Assembly (NCBI GenBank): GCA_029974035.1
Contig: JARKQG010000075.1
Coordinates: 113,936-177,935, forward strand
Length of the DNA stretch: 64,000 nt
Direction of reading: 5' to 3'
Source of the DNA: Eubacteriales bacterium
GTDB lineage: Bacteria > Bacillota_A > Clostridia > Christensenellales > Aristaeellaceae
Within the stretch, counting starts at the first letter, position 1; the number at the start of each line of letters is the position of its first letter. The notes below the pieces were generated by a model, which was given only the letters and a program-made list of their open reading frames with translations, was not told the origin of the DNA and did no database searches. The translations under genes and the position numbers were made by a program. Positions 42,299 to 52,257 of the stretch are shown in pieces.

Positions 42299-42808
42299 TT
42301 ACACCTCCTCGTCGTCGCTGGGAATTCGTTCTCTGAGTGCCGCAAAGGGGTTTTCCCGGACGGGCCCCTTCGGGCAGCCGCAGGGCGTTTCGTTGAGGTT
42401 CGCGCCGCAGACGGGGCAGAGCCCCCGGCAGTCCTCGCGGCACAGAAGCCGCATCGGCATCTCCAGCAGCAGCGCTTCCCGGGCGGGGCTGGTCAGGTCG
42501 ATCTCGTGGCCCTCCAGCAGGCGCTGGTCGGGGTTTTCGGGATCGCTCTCGCGCACGAACACCTCGTCGATGTCGGCCGAAAGGGGCTGCGAAACTTCCC
42601 GGAGGCACCGGGCGCAGTGGGCGGTCAGCGTTGAGCGCACCGTCCCCCGGACCGAAACCGATTCGCCCGCGCCGGTCAAATCACCCTTCAGGAGGATGCC
42701 CGACAGCCGCACCTGGTCGCTCAGGACGTCCATCGGCTCGAGCGCCAGCGCGCATTCGAACGGATAGGCCTGTCCCGGATTTTTGAGCGCGGCCGAGACA
42801 TCGATCAT
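42299..42808 (-). CDS. yceD: YceD/DUF177 family protein
   Basis: 169 residues. DUF177 features are [22 protein letters not shown] in the middle and the C-terminal [19 protein letters not shown] zinc-ribbon-like motif. In bacteria and plastids the family is linked to 23S rRNA or large-subunit maturation, and it is almost always next to rpmF, as here. It has its own consensus promoter in the gap after ackA. Confidence 0.95.
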   Translation of the reverse strand: MIDVSAALKNPGQAYPFECALALEPMDVLSDQVRLSGILLKGDLTGAGESVSVRGTVRSTLTAHCARCLREVSQPLSADIDEVFVRESDPENPDQRLLEGHEIDLTSPAREALLLEMPMRLLCREDCRGLCPVCGANLNETPCGCPKGPVRENPFAALRERIPSDDEEV

Positions 42809-42840
42809 GGGGCAATCACCTCGCAGGGACTAACCAGTGT

Positions 42841-42869
42841 ATTATAGAATCACGGTTCGGATTTGTCAA
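42841..42869 (-). promoter_or_regulatory. Promoter of yceD-rpmF
   Basis: On the minus strand TTGACA (42869-42864) and TATAAT (42846-42841) with a 17-base spacer, placed immediately after the ackA stop codon. Confidence 0.9.
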
Positions 42870-42870
42870 A

Positions 42871-44052
42871 TTATTTTTGCGTAAGCTCCAGCGTGTCCCG
42901 GGCGATGGCCAGCTCCTCGTTGGTGGGGATGACCCACACTTGGACCCGGGCGCCTTCTTTTGAAATCACGCCCTCGGAGCGCTTGCCCTCATTTTTGGCC
43001 GCATCCAGCTCGACGCCCAGGAACCCCAGGCCTTCGCAGATCTCGGCGCGGGCCTCCCAGTCGTTTTCGCCGATGCCGGCGGTGAAGGCGATCAGGTCCA
43101 GCCCGCCCATGGCCGCCGCGTAGGCGCCGATGGTCTTGCGGATGCCGTAGGACCACATCTCCCGGGTGACCTTGCAGCGCTCGTCGCCCGCCTTCGCGCC
43201 GGCGACCACATCGCGCATGTCGCTGGAGCGGCCGCTGACGCCCAGAAGGCCGGACTTTTTGTTGAGCATGTCCACCACCTGCTCGGCGCTCATGTTCTCG
43301 CGGACGGACAGGGTGGAAACCACCGCCGGATCCAGCGAACCGGAGCGGGTGCCCATCAGCACGCCTTCCAGCGGCGTCAGGCCCATGGAGGTGTCCGCGC
43401 ACTTGCCGTCCACCACCGCGGAGAGGGAGGAGCCGTTGCCCAGATGGCACACGATCAGCCTTTTCGCGCCGGTCAGCTTCACCGCGCGGGCGGACACGAA
43501 GCGGTGGCTGGTGCCGTGGAAGCCGTAGCGGCGGATGGCGTGCTTTTTGTAGTATTCCAGCGGGATGCCGTACAGATACGCCTTGGGGGGCATGGTCTGG
43601 TGGAAGGCGGTGTCAAACACGGCCACCTGCGGGGTGTCCGGCATGACCCGCTGGCAGGCGCGGATGCCCATCAGGTTGGCGGGGTTGTGCAGCGGGCCCA
43701 GCGGGATGCAGTCCTCGATGGCCTTTTCCACCGGCTCGTCAATCACGCAGGAGGCGGTGAACTTGTCGCCGCCGTGCAGCACCCGGTGCCCCACCGCGCC
43801 GATTTCGGAAATGGCGGTGATGACGCCGTGGCGGGGATCGATCAGCGCCTCCAGCACCAGTTGCATCGCGTCGGTATGGCTCTTCATCGGCTGCTCGACC
43901 ACGTATTTCTGATCGCCGTACTGATGGGTCAGCTTGCTGCCCTCGATGCCGATGCGCTCGGCCAGGCCCTTGGCCAGCACCGCCTCGCCCTGCATGTCGA
44001 TCAGCTGGTACTTAAGGGAGGAGGAACCCGCGTTGATCACCAGAATTTTCAT
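42871..44052 (-). CDS. ackA: Acetate kinase
   Basis: 393 residues, standard length. MKILVINAGSSSLKYQLIDM is the first acetokinase signature with the substrate Asn, FHGTSHRFVSARA the second, and FTAGIGENDWEARAEICEGL closes the site. It converts acetyl phosphate and ADP to acetate and ATP, the main energy-yielding step of acetate fermentation. It lies 69 bases after pta in the same operon. Confidence 0.97.
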   Translation of the reverse strand: MKILVINAGSSSLKYQLIDMQGEAVLAKGLAERIGIEGSKLTHQYGDQKYVVEQPMKSHTDAMQLVLEALIDPRHGVITAISEIGAVGHRVLHGGDKFTASCVIDEPVEKAIEDCIPLGPLHNPANLMGIRACQRVMPDTPQVAVFDTAFHQTMPPKAYLYGIPLEYYKKHAIRRYGFHGTSHRFVSARAVKLTGAKRLIVCHLGNGSSLSAVVDGKCADTSMGLTPLEGVLMGTRSGSLDPAVVSTLSVRENMSAEQVVDMLNKKSGLLGVSGRSSDMRDVVAGAKAGDERCKVTREMWSYGIRKTIGAYAAAMGGLDLIAFTAGIGENDWEARAEICEGLGFLGVELDAAKNEGKRSEGVISKEGARVQVWVIPTNEELAIARDTLELTQK

Positions 44053-44121
44053 GAACGATTCAAACCCTTTCTACTATGTGTGCGCGCCGGGCGCGGAAAG
44101 AGGCGCAAGGGGCGCCCGCCC

Positions 44122-45120
44122 TCAGAGCTGCTGCGCCTGCACCGCCGTAATGGCGACGGTGGCCACGATGTCCTCCACCGAGCAGCCGCGGCTGAGGTCG
44201 TTGCAGGGCTTGGCCAGCCCCTGCAGCACCGGGCCGTAGGCCTCGGCGCCCGCCAGGCGCTGCACCAGCTTGTAGCCGATGTTGCCCGCCTGCAGGTCCG
44301 GGAACACCAGTACGTTGGCGTGGCCCGCCACTTCGGAGCCGGGGCTCTTGAGCTGGCCCACGGACGCCACCAGCGCGGCGTCGGCCTGGAGCTCTCCGTC
44401 CAGCTTGATGTCGGGGGCCAGTTCCTTCGCGATGCGGGTGGCTTCCTGCACCTTGGTCACCAGGTCGTGCCTGGCGCTGCCCTTGGTGGAGAAGGACAAA
44501 AGCGCCACCCGGGGCTCCATGCCGGCCAGGTTCCTTGCGGAGTCCGCCGCGGCCACGGCAATGTTGGCCAGCTCCTCGGCGGTGGGGCAGGGGATCACCG
44601 CGCAGTCCGCGAAGATCATGACGCCGTCGGCGCCGTAGGTCCTGTCGGGGCATTCCATCAGGAAGCAGGAGGATACGGTCTTAATGCCGGGCTTCGACTT
44701 GATGATCTGCAGCGCCGGGCGCAGCATGTCGCCGGTGGAGTGGATCGCGCCGGAGACCAGGCCGTCGGCATCGCCCGCCTTTACCATCATCACGCCGTAG
44801 TACATCGGGTCCGTCATCTTCTGGAGGGCTTCTTCTTCCGTCATGCCCTTGGCCTTGCGCAGCATATAAAGCGCCTCGGCGTAAGGCTTTGCCTTGTCGC
44901 TCGAGGCGGGGTTCACGATCCCGACGCCGCCCAGGTTCGCGCCCAGGGCCTTGGCGGTTTCAGCAATTTTTGCCGGATCGCCCAAGAGGGTAATGCGGGC
45001 CAGGCCTTCCGCCGAAACCTTCGCGGCGGCCGCGATGTTGCGCTTTTCCTCGCCCTCGGGCAGCACGATGTGGCGAACGTCCGCCTTCGCCTTCCGCATG
45101 ATCGTATCGATGATCGCCAT
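44122..45120 (-). CDS. pta: Phosphate acetyltransferase
   Basis: 332 residues, the short (Clostridium-type) form without the N-terminal DRTGG domain. Family motifs are RHIVLPEGEEKRNIAAAAK, DADGLVSGAIHSTGDMLRPA, LSFSTKGSARHDLVTKV and VFPDLQAGNIGYKLVQRL. It makes acetyl phosphate from acetyl-CoA, which AckA then uses. ATG 45120 has GGGAGGAG upstream; a 15-codon longer form has none. A TTGGCG-17-TATAAT promoter precedes it. Confidence 0.97.
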   Translation of the reverse strand: MAIIDTIMRKAKADVRHIVLPEGEEKRNIAAAAKVSAEGLARITLLGDPAKIAETAKALGANLGGVGIVNPASSDKAKPYAEALYMLRKAKGMTEEEALQKMTDPMYYGVMMVKAGDADGLVSGAIHSTGDMLRPALQIIKSKPGIKTVSSCFLMECPDRTYGADGVMIFADCAVIPCPTAEELANIAVAAADSARNLAGMEPRVALLSFSTKGSARHDLVTKVQEATRIAKELAPDIKLDGELQADAALVASVGQLKSPGSEVAGHANVLVFPDLQAGNIGYKLVQRLAGAEAYGPVLQGLAKPCNDLSRGCSVEDIVATVAITAVQAQQL

Positions 45121-45181
45121 GACCAATCTCCTCCCGGATTTGCTGATTCTATGATTCGCAATCACACCAAATCATTATACA

Positions 45182-45210
45182 TTATAGAGGGGCGTTTTGA
45201 AAGCGCCAAC
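45182..45210 (-). promoter_or_regulatory. Probable promoter of pta-ackA
   Basis: On the minus strand TTGGCG and TATAAT are separated by 17 bases, about 65 bases before the pta start. A second TATAAT lies just downstream. Confidence 0.65.
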
Positions 45211-45326
45211 TGTTAAAAATATTCAGCGAACTTTGTGCCGCTTTTGTGCCCGAAAGGGCAACAAACCGGCGGCGGGCCCCGTCTGTAATTGTGACGGAAA
45301 CAATGAAACAAGACCGGAGGAATGAC

Positions 45327-47276
45327 ATGAAACGCATTCACGCCATACTAGCCCTTGTACTGTGCCTGGCCCTGACGCTGAGCGCGTACCTGACCGTCCA
45401 GGCACAGCGCGGCGACGGCACCCTTCTGGGCGCCTACGAGCCCGACAGCGCGGAGGCAAAGGCCGTGCCGGACGTCCCGGAGGGGACGCCCCTGACCGAA
45501 AAGCGGATGGCGCTTGACAATCAACTGGGCGGGCAGTCGGTTCATACCGAACTGACGCTATCCTTTACAGCCGCGCCGGCGGACGCCGTCTGGTCCGGGC
45601 TCACGGAGCGCTTTGCGCTGGCGGTGTCGGAGGCGGTCGCTTCCGGAACCGGCATGACCGCGGAGCAGCTCTCCGGGTCGATCCAGGCCGCGGTGCGCTC
45701 CGCCCTGGACGCCTCGACCGAGGCGCTGGCGGGCGGAAAAATCTACCTTACCCACGTGGCGGTCACCACGCCGTACTATGAAACGCTTCAGCGCGGCTCG
45801 AAAAACGACGCCACCCGCGCGCTCCAGCAGAAACTGATCCAGCTGGGCTTCCTGACCGGCGCCGCCGACGGCCAGTACGGCAAGGGCACCGCCGCGGGGG
45901 TTTCCGCGCTGGAGCAGTACATTCGCTGGCTGGAGCAGGACGAGATTGACGCCAAGGCGACGCCGACCCCCGCGCCCACGCCGACCCCCGATCCGGGCGC
46001 CACGCCGGACGCGAACGCCGCCCCCACGCCCGAGCCCGAGCCCGCGCCCACGCCCGTCACCCAGGTGGACGGCGTGGCCGACGCCACGGTCCTGGCATTC
46101 TTCATGTCGGACGACTTTCCCGCGGCCAGGATTGGCCTCGACTACGGCGACAAGGGCGACGAGGTGCTGCGCCTGCAGCGCAGGCTGAGTGCGCTGGGCT
46201 ACCTGATCGGCTCGCCCGACGGCGTCTACGGCCCGGGCATGCAGCGGAGCGTGCGGCTTTTCCAGTACTACAACGGGCTGGAGCAGACCGGCGCCGCGGA
46301 CGTCGAACTGCAGAAGCTGGCCTACTCCGGCCAGGCCAAGCTGCCCGCGCACCCGATGCTGCAGGACGGCTCCTCCGGAGAAGAAGTGACCAGGCTGCAG
46401 CAGCGGCTGCACAAGCTGGGCTTTATGATCGGCTCGGCCGACGGCAGCTACGGCCCCGCCACCGAGCGCGCGGTGGAAAGCCTGCAGGCCTACTTCCAGG
46501 CCCAGGAGCGCGAGACGCTCACCGCCGAAGCGATGGCCCAGGGCACCCCCCCGGCCGAAATCAAGATTGACGACAGCCAGCTGACCACCGTGGTCAACGG
46601 CATCGCGGACCCGATCCTGCTGGACAAGTTCTACGACGCGAGCTTTCCGGACGTTCCCGGCGCCATGCAAAGCGGCGCCGCGGGCGAGGAAGTCAAGCGC
46701 GTGCAACGCAGGCTGTACGATCTGGAATACCTCTACACCTCGGCCGACGGCGGCTACGGCCCCGCCACGGCCAGCGCGATCAAGGATTTCCAGAAGCGCA
46801 ACAGCCTGAGCCAGTCCGGCGAGGCCGACAAAAAGACGCTGGAGAAGCTGTTTTCCGATTCGGCCAAGAAGGCGCTCAAGCCTTACATGCTGAAGGTGTC
46901 CACCGCCAAGCAGCGGGTCTACGCCTACGCGCCGGACGAGAACGAGGAGTACACCATTTTGGTGCGCACCATGAAGTGCTCGACGGGCCTCAACGCGACC
47001 CCTACCCCAAAGGGCACCTACCAGGCCTCCACCGGCCCCGGCGCCCGGTGGCACTACTTCAAGAAGTTCTTTGTCTGGGCCCAATACGCCTACTATATCC
47101 AGGGGGACATCATGTTCCACTCGGTGCTCTACAACAACAAGGGCGGCTCGCCCACCTCGGGCTCCGTCCGCAACCTGGGCAGAAAGGCGTCTCACGGCTG
47201 CGTCCGGCTGAGCGTCGAGAACGCCAAGTGGATCTACCAGAACTGCCCGGCCAAGACGAAAATCGTCGTCTACTAG
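45327..47276 (+). CDS. Exported L,D-transpeptidase with peptidoglycan-binding repeats
   Basis: 649 residues. A signal peptide or anchor (HAILALVLCLALTLSAYLTV), a helical region, and four peptidoglycan-binding-1 repeats each with an LQ..L..LG...G..DG.YG pattern (near residues 160, 285, 355 and 455), one followed by a TPTPAPTPTP linker. The C-terminal YkuD domain ends in KASHGCVRLSVENAKWIY, with the catalytic Cys near residue 625 and upstream His in GDIMFHSV. It forms 3-3 cross-links or attaches proteins in the cell wall. ATG 45327 has GGAGG upstream. Confidence 0.93.
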   Translation: MKRIHAILALVLCLALTLSAYLTVQAQRGDGTLLGAYEPDSAEAKAVPDVPEGTPLTEKRMALDNQLGGQSVHTELTLSFTAAPADAVWSGLTERFALAVSEAVASGTGMTAEQLSGSIQAAVRSALDASTEALAGGKIYLTHVAVTTPYYETLQRGSKNDATRALQQKLIQLGFLTGAADGQYGKGTAAGVSALEQYIRWLEQDEIDAKATPTPAPTPTPDPGATPDANAAPTPEPEPAPTPVTQVDGVADATVLAFFMSDDFPAARIGLDYGDKGDEVLRLQRRLSALGYLIGSPDGVYGPGMQRSVRLFQYYNGLEQTGAADVELQKLAYSGQAKLPAHPMLQDGSSGEEVTRLQQRLHKLGFMIGSADGSYGPATERAVESLQAYFQAQERETLTAEAMAQGTPPAEIKIDDSQLTTVVNGIADPILLDKFYDASFPDVPGAMQSGAAGEEVKRVQRRLYDLEYLYTSADGGYGPATASAIKDFQKRNSLSQSGEADKKTLEKLFSDSAKKALKPYMLKVSTAKQRVYAYAPDENEEYTILVRTMKCSTGLNATPTPKGTYQASTGPGARWHYFKKFFVWAQYAYYIQGDIMFHSVLYNNKGGSPTSGSVRNLGRKASHGCVRLSVENAKWIYQNCPAKTKIVVY

Positions 47277-47288
47277 AGGGGAATGGCG

Positions 47289-47326
47289 GCGGGGCGCCTG
47301 CGAAAGCGGGCGCCCCGCTTTCGTTC
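47289..47326 (+). terminator. Terminator after the L,D-transpeptidase gene
   Basis: GCGGGGCGCC (47289-47298) and GGCGCCCCGC (47309-47318) pair and are followed by TTTCGTTCTTT. Confidence 0.75.
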
Positions 47327-47367
47327 TTTGCAGGCGTGGCGAAAATCGCACATTTCCGCCTGCGCGA

Positions 47368-47397
47368 TTGACAGGCTTCGCGGGGCTGTGCTATCAT
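47368..47397 (+). promoter_or_regulatory. Promoter of the secreted protein/M1-like pair
   Basis: TTGACA (47368-47373) and TATCAT (47392-47397) with an 18-base spacer. Confidence 0.78.
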
Positions 47398-47450
47398 CAA
47401 ACGGGTTCGCGGGGCGCAACCGACGGATAAAACTCCCAAGGAGGCATTTC

Positions 47451-47915
47451 ATGCGAAAGCTGCTTTTGTGTTTTGTGGCCTTCATGCTTGTGGCGACAGG
47501 CGCGCTGGCGCAGACTGCGGACATCGTCGGCGCATATTCCATTACGCTGCCCGACGATCTCAAGGCGGTGGAGCTGACCGAGGAGAACATGGCCGACGGC
47601 CTCGTAATGGATATGGAGAGCGACGCGCTGCACGCCGTCGCCTACGTGTACGAGCCGGACCCGACCTACACCCAGACGCTGGACGAGATGTACGAAAACT
47701 ACCTGGCCGACCAGCAGGAGGGCTTTTACAGCAACGTGGCCATCGAGGAGATCGGCGGCGAGCGGATGATCGTCTATGACATCGACGAGGGTACCGTGGG
47801 CGCGATCACCATCGCGGCGGACGGAAAGACCTACGAGTTTATCCTGATCTGCGAGCAGGATTCGGCCCGGGAGGCGGCCAAGGCGGCCGTCGAATCCATT
47901 GCCCCGATGAAGTGA
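47451..47915 (+). CDS. Small secreted protein of unknown function
   Basis: 154 residues. A signal peptide (LLLCFVAFMLVATGALA, cut after AQ or ALA) is followed by an acidic mature domain of about 130 residues with GAYSITLPDDLKAVELTEE and AAVESIAPMK at the end. The layout resembles small lipid- or ligand-binding secreted domains (PsbP-like alternation of strands), but I cannot assign a family. GGAGG precedes ATG 47451. It is 10 bases before the M1-like gene and shares its promoter. Confidence 0.78.
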   Translation: MRKLLLCFVAFMLVATGALAQTADIVGAYSITLPDDLKAVELTEENMADGLVMDMESDALHAVAYVYEPDPTYTQTLDEMYENYLADQQEGFYSNVAIEEIGGERMIVYDIDEGTVGAITIAADGKTYEFILICEQDSAREAAKAAVESIAPMK

Positions 47916-47925
47916 GAGGGACCGG

Positions 47926-49425
47926 ATGAAGGCAAAGAGAGACTGGCGCAAGCACCTGGTGCGCTGGGTGGCGCTGGGGCTGGCGGCGCTGATGGTGCTG
48001 GGTGTGCTGGTGGCCGCGGTCTTTTCCTCCGCGCTGGCGGAGGGCCGCGACACCTGCGAGATGCAGCTGACGGTGCTGGAGGACCTGGGCGCGGTCAGCG
48101 TCGTGCAGACGATCACCTACCAAAACCGAACGGGCGCGCGCCTGGATCAGATCCTCTTCCAGCTGGCGCCCAACGCGCTGAGGCGTGAGACCACCGCCCC
48201 ATACGAGAGCGAAACCATGATCGACGCCTATCCCGGCGGCTTTGCCCCGGGGGGCGTCGAACTTCATTCGGTCATGGTGGACGACGCGGCGGCGGACTGG
48301 GGCGTCCAGGGGACCGACGAGGCCACGCTGCGCGTCGGGTGCGACCTCGCGCCCGGCGAAGCGGCGGTCTTCCGGTTTGATTACGAGCTGATCCTGCCGG
48401 ACGCTCTGGGCATGGTGGGCACCGGGGCCATCGGCTGGCGGCTGGCGGGGTTCTACCCGCTGCCCGCCGTGTGGGACGGCGGCTTTCACGTCGAGCGGGT
48501 CGGTCCGGTGGGGGAGAGCCTGATGGCGGACCCGATGGACTACCGCGCCACCGTCAACCTGCCGGACACATGGCAGGTGGCGGCGGGGGGCGATGCGCGC
48601 GCCGAGCGCGCGGGCGCGGCGCGGCAGAACGTGACGGTGACGCTTTCAAACGCCCGCTGCTTTGCCCTCGCCCTCAGCCGCCGCTACGTCGAAGTGGAGC
48701 GCGCGTCCGGCTCCGGCATCACCGTGCGCGCCTACGCCAACGACCGCGCCGCCGCGGCCCGGGCCGCCGAGGCCGCGGCGAAGGCGGTGGACATTTATTC
48801 CGAAGCCTTTGGCGCCTATCCCTTTGAAAGCCTGACCGTCGCCCAGGCGGATCTGGTGGAAGGGGCGGCGTTTTCCGGCATCGTCATGCTGCCGGAGGAC
48901 CTGTACGCCTATTCGCGGCGGGGCGAGCTGGAGTATCAGGCGGCGCGGCTGACCGCGCGGGCGTGGTTTGGCGAAATCGTGGGCTCGAACCCCGCCGAGG
49001 CGCCCTGGCTCACGGAATCGCTGGCCGCCTATTCGGCGCTCTACTACTACGAGCGCGCCTACGGCCGCGACCGGTACCTTGAGGAGCTGAACGCGAGGGT
49101 CACGCCGTCGCTCCGGCTCACGATTCCCGGCGGGGTGACGGTGGACGGCGAGGCGCTCTCCTTCGGCACCGTCGGAGATTATCAGGCCGTGGTGCGGGGG
49201 CGCGGCGCGGCGGTCATGCACGAAGTGGGCGTGGTGCTGGGGGAGGACGCGCTTATCGGCGCACTGAAGCTGTACGTAGCGCAAAATGCCGGGCGCATCG
49301 CCACCGCGGCGGATTTTTACGCCGCCCTCAGCCAGGCCTCCGGCCGGGACGCCACGGGCCTGATGACGGAGCTGCTCACGGACATCGATCAGTACGTGGG
49401 CCAGGCGCTGGACTGGTACGAGTAG
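47926..49425 (+). CDS. Membrane-anchored M1-like protein lacking the zinc site (pseudopeptidase)
   Basis: 499 residues. One membrane segment (WVALGLAALMVLGVLVAAVF) is followed by an extracytoplasmic M1-aminopeptidase-like fold: a beta-rich N domain (to about 220) and a gluzincin-like domain. The usual HExxH before WFG is RLTAR (341-345 in LTARAWFGEIVGS), and the GxMEN exopeptidase motif is GAAFS (313-317). Only the distal Glu in WLTESLAAYSALYYYE remains. It should therefore not be a zinc peptidase. It may bind peptides or proteins. Its small secreted neighbour upstream could be a partner. Confidence 0.8.
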   Translation: MKAKRDWRKHLVRWVALGLAALMVLGVLVAAVFSSALAEGRDTCEMQLTVLEDLGAVSVVQTITYQNRTGARLDQILFQLAPNALRRETTAPYESETMIDAYPGGFAPGGVELHSVMVDDAAADWGVQGTDEATLRVGCDLAPGEAAVFRFDYELILPDALGMVGTGAIGWRLAGFYPLPAVWDGGFHVERVGPVGESLMADPMDYRATVNLPDTWQVAAGGDARAERAGAARQNVTVTLSNARCFALALSRRYVEVERASGSGITVRAYANDRAAAARAAEAAAKAVDIYSEAFGAYPFESLTVAQADLVEGAAFSGIVMLPEDLYAYSRRGELEYQAARLTARAWFGEIVGSNPAEAPWLTESLAAYSALYYYERAYGRDRYLEELNARVTPSLRLTIPGGVTVDGEALSFGTVGDYQAVVRGRGAAVMHEVGVVLGEDALIGALKLYVAQNAGRIATAADFYAALSQASGRDATGLMTELLTDIDQYVGQALDWYE

Positions 49426-49567
49426 CGCCGGTCATTTTGCGGCCCGCGGCGCGCCTTTTGCGCGCGCTTTCGGACAATTTGAACGAAAAGCGGTTATTTT
49501 CGTCCAATGATTGGTATAATAAGGATGATCCGCGGCCGGCACGGCCGCTGTCAAAGGAGTGAAGAGT

Positions 49568-50053
49568 ATGGCGGATGAACTGCGCAAGGTGATCATGGCG
49601 GGCGTCGGTGCCGTGGCCCACGCGGTGGAGAAGACGGCGGACGCGATCAGCGAGGCCACCAAGGGCGAAAACCGCGAGCGCGTCAAGGCCGCGGTGGACG
49701 ATTTGGCCAAGAAGGGCGAGGACGCCGTCGAAAAGGGCAAGGCCGTGGGCGGTGAGCTGATCGGCAAGATCGGCGACGCCTTTGCCGGACTCAAGAATGT
49801 GGAGGCGGACGACATCAAGGCGCGCCTCGGCGACCTGGCGGATGACGCGCTGGACGAGATTGAGCGCGCGGTCGGCGAGCTCAAGCACCGCCGCGCCTCG
49901 GAGAAGCCCCAGGGCGGCGAAGGCACCGGCATGCACCCCGAGTCCGGCGATAAGCCCGAGGGCGCCGAGGCGGAGGCCGAGGCGGCGGCGGACGGCACCG
50001 CCACCCGCGAGGATGGCGAGGACCTGTCCGAGGGCGGAAAGCCCGACGAGTGA
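49568..50053 (+). CDS. Phasin-like helical protein with acidic tail
   Basis: 161 residues. ELRKVIMAGVGAVAHAVEKT and a following VDDLAKKGEDAVEKGKAVGG stretch match the amphipathic helix pattern of the phasin-like (COG3937) proteins of Firmicutes. The last 50 residues are Glu/Gly/Ala-rich and disordered. No polyhydroxyalkanoate genes are in the window, so a granule role is not supported; many homologues have no known function. AAAGGAG lies 8 bases before ATG 49568, and an exact TATAAT box is at 49515-49520. Confidence 0.72.
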   Translation: MADELRKVIMAGVGAVAHAVEKTADAISEATKGENRERVKAAVDDLAKKGEDAVEKGKAVGGELIGKIGDAFAGLKNVEADDIKARLGDLADDALDEIERAVGELKHRRASEKPQGGEGTGMHPESGDKPEGAEAEAEAAADGTATREDGEDLSEGGKPDE

Positions 50054-50179
50054 GCGATTTTTTCCCGTTGATGGACCCCTGTCGGCCCCGGCCAAGCGCG
50101 CCGGGGCCGCGCCTGTCCCGCCCTTTTCAGATCGGCCGGGGTATGCTATACTGTGTGTAACCGCACGATGGAGGAGAGT

Positions 50180-52189
50180 ATGTTTCAGCTACGCGCGCCC
50201 TATCAGCCCCGGGGCGATCAGCCGCAGGCCATCGAGGCGCTGGCTGAGGGCCTCGAAGCGGGGCTCAGGCACCAGGTGCTGTTGGGGGTCACCGGCTCCG
50301 GCAAGACCTTCACCATGGCCAGCGTGATCGCAAAGGCCCAGCGCCCGGCGCTGATCATCGCCCACAACAAGACCCTGGCCGCCCAGCTGGCCGCGGAGTT
50401 CCGGGAGTTCTTTCCGGACAACGCCGTGGGCTATTTTGTCAGCTATTACGACTACTATCAGCCGGAGGCCTACATCGCCTCCTCCGATACCTACATCGAA
50501 AAGGACTCCTCCATCAACGAGGAGATTGACCGCATGCGCCACAGCGCCACCGCATGGCTCTCCGAGCGGCGGGACGTGATCATCGTGGCGTCGGTCAGCT
50601 GCATCTACGGCATCGGCGATCCGGCGGAGTACACCAGCCTGGCGGTGTCCCTGCGCGAGGGCATGAAGCTGGACCGGGACCAGCTGATCGACCGGCTGAT
50701 CGACATCCAGTACGTGCGCAACGACTTCGAGTTTGAGCGCGGCACCTTCCGCGTGCGGGGCGACGTGGTGGAAATCCTGCCCGCGGGCGAGATGGAAAAG
50801 GCGCTCCGGGTGGAATTCTTCGGCGACACGATCGAGCGCATCAGCGAGATCGACACCCTCACCGGCCAGCCGCTGCGCCACTTCAGCCACATCGTGGTGT
50901 TTCCCGCGTCCCACTACGCCACGTCCCGCGAGAAGCTGGAAAAGAGCATCGGCATGATCGAGGCCGACATGGCCCGGCAGGCGGCCGCCTTCAAGGACGC
51001 GGGGCGGCTGCTCGAGGCCCAGCGCCTCGAGCAGCGCACCCGCTACGACGTCGAGATGCTCCGGGAATTGGGCTATTGCAACGGCATCGAAAACTAGTCC
51101 CGCTATTTTGACGGCCGCAGCCCCGGCGAGGCGCCCTTTACGCTGATGGACTACTTCCCCAAGGACTTTCTTTTGTTCATCGACGAAGCCCACGTCACCA
51201 TCCCGCAGATTCGCGCCATGTACAACGGCGACCGGGCCCGCAAGACCGCGCTGGTGGACTACGGCTTTCGCCTGACCAGCGCCTTTGACAACCGCCCGCT
51301 CAAATTCCACGAGTTTGAGGCGCGGGTGGGCCAGGCCGTGTACGTGTCCGCCACCCCCGGCCCCTACGAAATGGAGCGCGCGGACCGGGTGGTGGAGCAG
51401 ATCATCCGCCCCACGGGCCTCATCGATCCGGAGATCATCGTGCGCCCCGCCACCGGCCAGGTGGACGACCTTCTGGGCGAAATCCGAGGGGTGGCTGCCC
51501 GGGGCGACCGGGTGCTGGTGACCACCCTCACCAAGCGCATGGCCGAAAACCTCACCACCTATCTGCGGGAGATGGACGTGAAGGTGGAGTACATGCACTC
51601 GGACGTGGAAACCCTTGAACGCATCCGGCTTCTGCGCTCGCTGCGGCTGGGCGAGTTTGACGTGCTGGTGGGCATCAACCTGCTGCGCGAGGGGCTGGAT
51701 CTGCCCGAGGTGGCGCTGGTGGCCATCCTGGACGCCGACAAGGAGGGCTTTCTGCGCAGCGAAACCAGCCTGATCCAGACCATCGGCCGCGCCGCGCGCA
51801 ACGTGGACGGCCGCGTCGTGATGTACGCCGACCAGCTGACCGACTCCATGATGCGCGCCATCTCCGAAACCAACCGGCGCCGCGCGCTGCAAGAGGCGTT
51901 TAACGAGGCCTACGGCATCGTGCCCCAGACCGTCCGCGCCGCGGTGCGGGAGCTGATGGAGGTCAGCCGCGAGGCCGAGGCCGAGGCGGGGGCGCTCTCC
52001 GACGAGGAGGCGCGCCTCACCATCCAGCGGCTGGAGGACGAGATGCTGGCCGCCGCCGGCGCGCTGGATTTTGAGCGCGCCGCCAGGATCCGCGATCAGA
52101 TGCTGGCTCTCCGGGGCGAAAAACCCATGGCCACGGGCGAAAAATCCCGCTTTACGCGCCGGGGCAAGCCCAGAAAGCTCAAAAAATAA
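50180..52189 (+). pseudogene. uvrB: UvrABC system protein B interrupted by one in-frame TAG
   Basis: A 669-codon frame reads as a complete UvrB except for TAG at codon 306 (51095-51097), where the family has the conserved Tyr of GIENYSR. Before it are Walker [15 protein letters not shown] and the beta-hairpin ([20 protein letters not shown]). After it are [15 protein letters not shown], the helicase motifs ([31 protein letters not shown]) and the C-terminal UVR domain ([23 protein letters not shown]). No other lesion is visible. TAG is the normal stop of several neighbours, so it is not recoded genome-wide. A TAC-to-TAG sequencing error or recent mutation is likely. ATG 50180 has GGAGG upstream. 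Confidence 0.9.
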
Positions 52190-52257
52190 CCCCTGCATGA
52201 GGGCCAGGCCTCCCGGCATAGGCTGAAACGGCAGTCTGGCGACGGGAGGGGCAAGGC

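Noticed and set aside
51095..51097. TAG reassignment or programmed read-through across the genome as explanation of the uvrB codon
   Set aside because: TAG is the terminal codon of several clearly complete genes in the window, so general recoding is excluded; only local suppression remains possible.
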